Assembly (NCBI GenBank): GCA_900555465.1
Contig: USLE01000088.1
Coordinates: 1-6,145, forward strand
DNA: 6,145 nucleotides
DNA from: an uncultured Butyricicoccus sp.
Lineage (GTDB): Bacteria; Bacillota; Clostridia; Oscillospirales; Butyricicoccaceae
Reading direction: 5' to 3'
The notes below the pieces were generated by a model. It was not told the origin of the DNA, ran no database searches, and was given only the letters and a program-made list of their open reading frames with translations. Positions 5,679 to 6,145 of this stretch are shown here, piece by piece. Positions within the stretch are counted from its first letter, which is position 1, and each line of letters begins with the position of its first letter. Made by a program: the position numbers and the translations under genes.

Positions 5679-5706
5679 ATTATATCACAGGATTTTGGAT
5701 TTTGAA
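5679..5706 (-). promoter_or_regulatory. Extended -10 promoter of the DUF4330 / ligase operon
   Basis: On the minus strand TGA-TATAAT (5687-5679) is a full consensus -10 with the TGn extension. TTCAAA (5706-5701) lies 16 nt upstream as a 4/6 -35. Transcription should start near 5672, giving a leader of about 37 nt before the ATG at 5635. This is the best sigma-A promoter in the window. Confidence 0.82.
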
Positions 5707-5742
5707 ACCCCTATTCCGTCCCCTTCCGTGCGGTCCTGTGCG

Positions 5743-5958
5743 TCACTCGGCCAGCGCGCGCAGCCAGTCCGCCAGCCAGAAGCGGAATTCCACCGTGCCG
5801 TCCGCCTCCGGCGCGGCCTCCGCCGCCTCGGCGGGCGCGACCGAAAACGCTGTGCACCACCATGCCGCGCGCGGCGGCGCGGGTGCGAACGCGCCCGCGG
5901 CGAGCACGCAGACTGCGGTAAAAATGGCCGCAGCGGCCTGTCTGTCCTGTTTTTTCAT
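5743..5958 (-). CDS. Small putative exported or membrane protein, unknown function
   Basis: A 71-residue ORF that I do not recognise. It starts M-K-K-Q-D-R-Q, then has an Ala-rich hydrophobic stretch (about 8-26) ending A-F-A-P-A-P-P that looks like a signal peptide or single anchor. An Ala/Glu-rich stretch follows (41-53), then a Trp-containing amphipathic end F-R-F-W-L-A-D-W-L-R-A-L (58-69). Codon use (GCG, GCC, CTG, GGC) resembles the neighbours. The possible ribosome site AAGGCGG is 8 nt before the ATG but forms the 3' arm of the ispE terminator, and no promoter of its own is evident, so expression may depend on read-through. No partner gene suggests a function. It could be a chance ORF in GC-rich DNA; the signal-peptide-like start favours a real gene. 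Confidence 0.5.
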   Translation of the reverse strand: MKKQDRQAAAAIFTAVCVLAAGAFAPAPPRAAWWCTAFSVAPAEAAEAAPEADGTVEFRFWLADWLRALAE

Positions 5959-5961
5959 ATC

Positions 5962-6009
5962 AAAAACCGCCTTCCGTCAACTGGTGTACCCAGTATGCCC
6001 GGAAGGCGG
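5962..6009 (-). terminator. Intrinsic terminator of ispE
   Basis: On the minus strand CCGCCTTCCG (6009-6000) pairs perfectly with CGGAAGGCGG (5976-5967), followed directly by TTTTT (5966-5962). Inside, ACTGG (5994-5990) and CCAGT (5984-5980) form a second short stem around a 5-nt loop. It begins 5 nt after the ispE stop and ends 3 nt before the ATG of the small ORF. Confidence 0.9.
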
Positions 6010-6014
6010 GAGGA

Positions 6015-6145
6015 TTATACGGTTTCGGTCAGGAAGGTGTCCGCAAAGCGGCGGGAGAGCATCTTTGCCGCGGTTCTGGCGCGGCCCTCGTCCGAGAACA
6101 GGCCGTAAACCGTCGGGCCGGAGCCGCTCATCAGCGTGCCGTCCG
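6015..6145 (-). CDS. ispE: 4-diphosphocytidyl-2-C-methyl-D-erythritol kinase, C-terminal end (5' part beyond window)
   Basis: Only the last 42 codons are present, running in from the right edge to TAA at 6015-6017. They read D-G-T-L-M-S-G-S-G-P-T-V-Y-G-L-F-S-D-E, which is the C-terminal Gly-rich motif of GHMP-family kinases in the form typical of IspE, followed by an R/A-rich helix (about A-R-T-A-A-K-M-L-S-R-R-F-A) and a short strand T-F-L-T-E-T-V. IspE phosphorylates the 2-hydroxyl of CDP-methylerythritol in the cytoplasmic MEP pathway for isoprenoid precursors. A strong terminator follows immediately. Another GHMP kinase is possible but less likely given L-M-S-G-S-G-P-T-V-Y-G-L-F. Confidence 0.85.
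   Translation of the reverse strand, partial: DGTLMSGSGPTVYGLFSDEGRARTAAKMLSRRFADTFLTETV

Noticed and set aside
5650..6108. A 152-codon open frame on the plus strand
   Set aside because: It runs antisense over a promoter, the small ORF, a terminator and the end of ispE, and is Arg-rich without motifs.
1..6145. CRISPR arrays, tRNA or rRNA genes, insertion sequences
   Set aside because: No regularly spaced repeats, no tRNA-like cloverleaf with a T-loop sequence, and no transposase motifs were seen on reading both strands.

Overview
The window is a GC-rich stretch (clearly above 55% by eye, with many GC-ending codons) of a bacterial chromosome. Every gene I can support lies on the minus strand, so the biological order runs from high to low coordinates. 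Protein style, AGGAGG-type ribosome sites, intrinsic terminators and gene content (a lipoprotein PstS, a DUF4330 gene next to an O-antigen-ligase-like gene, a Gre factor) suggest a Gram-positive anaerobe of the class Clostridia, probably a GC-rich Oscillospirales/Ruminococcaceae-type gut bacterium. That placement is inference from style, not from a marker gene.

From the right edge: the 3' end of ispE (isoprenoid precursor synthesis) closes with a strong terminator (5962-6009). A 71-codon ORF for a small exported or membrane protein starts right behind it. An extended -10 promoter (5679-5706) then drives a two-gene unit: a DUF4330 protein with one membrane anchor (5123-5635) and, 4 nt later, a polytopic O-antigen ligase/polymerase-family protein (3511-5118). 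That unit ends at a hairpin terminator (about 3475-3502). greA follows with its own promoter and terminator (2793-2832).

The left part is a phosphate-uptake operon, pstS-pstC-pstA, with pstA running off the left edge; pstB and phoU would be expected beyond it. pstS has a 192-nt upstream region holding TT(A/T)ACA repeats like PhoP boxes, a perfect 12-nt direct repeat, and a perfect 11-bp inverted repeat just before the ribosome site. A second hairpin lies between pstS and pstC, and pstC and pstA overlap by ATGA. PstS should capture phosphate at the outer membrane face and pass it to the PstC/PstA channel.

The most striking observation is that PstS is circularly permuted. The half that is normally C-terminal (R-E-D-G-S-G-T phosphate loop, I-G-Y-V-S-L-G-S, S-R-P, S-A-D-G-Q) comes first after the lipobox. 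The half that is normally N-terminal (I-T-V-G-G-S-S-S-V-S-P-V-M-E through D-G-I-A-V-I-V-N, Y-V-G-E-T-T-D-W) comes second, and the two are joined by a short Ser/Gly/Asp linker. Each half is present once and the reading frame is intact.
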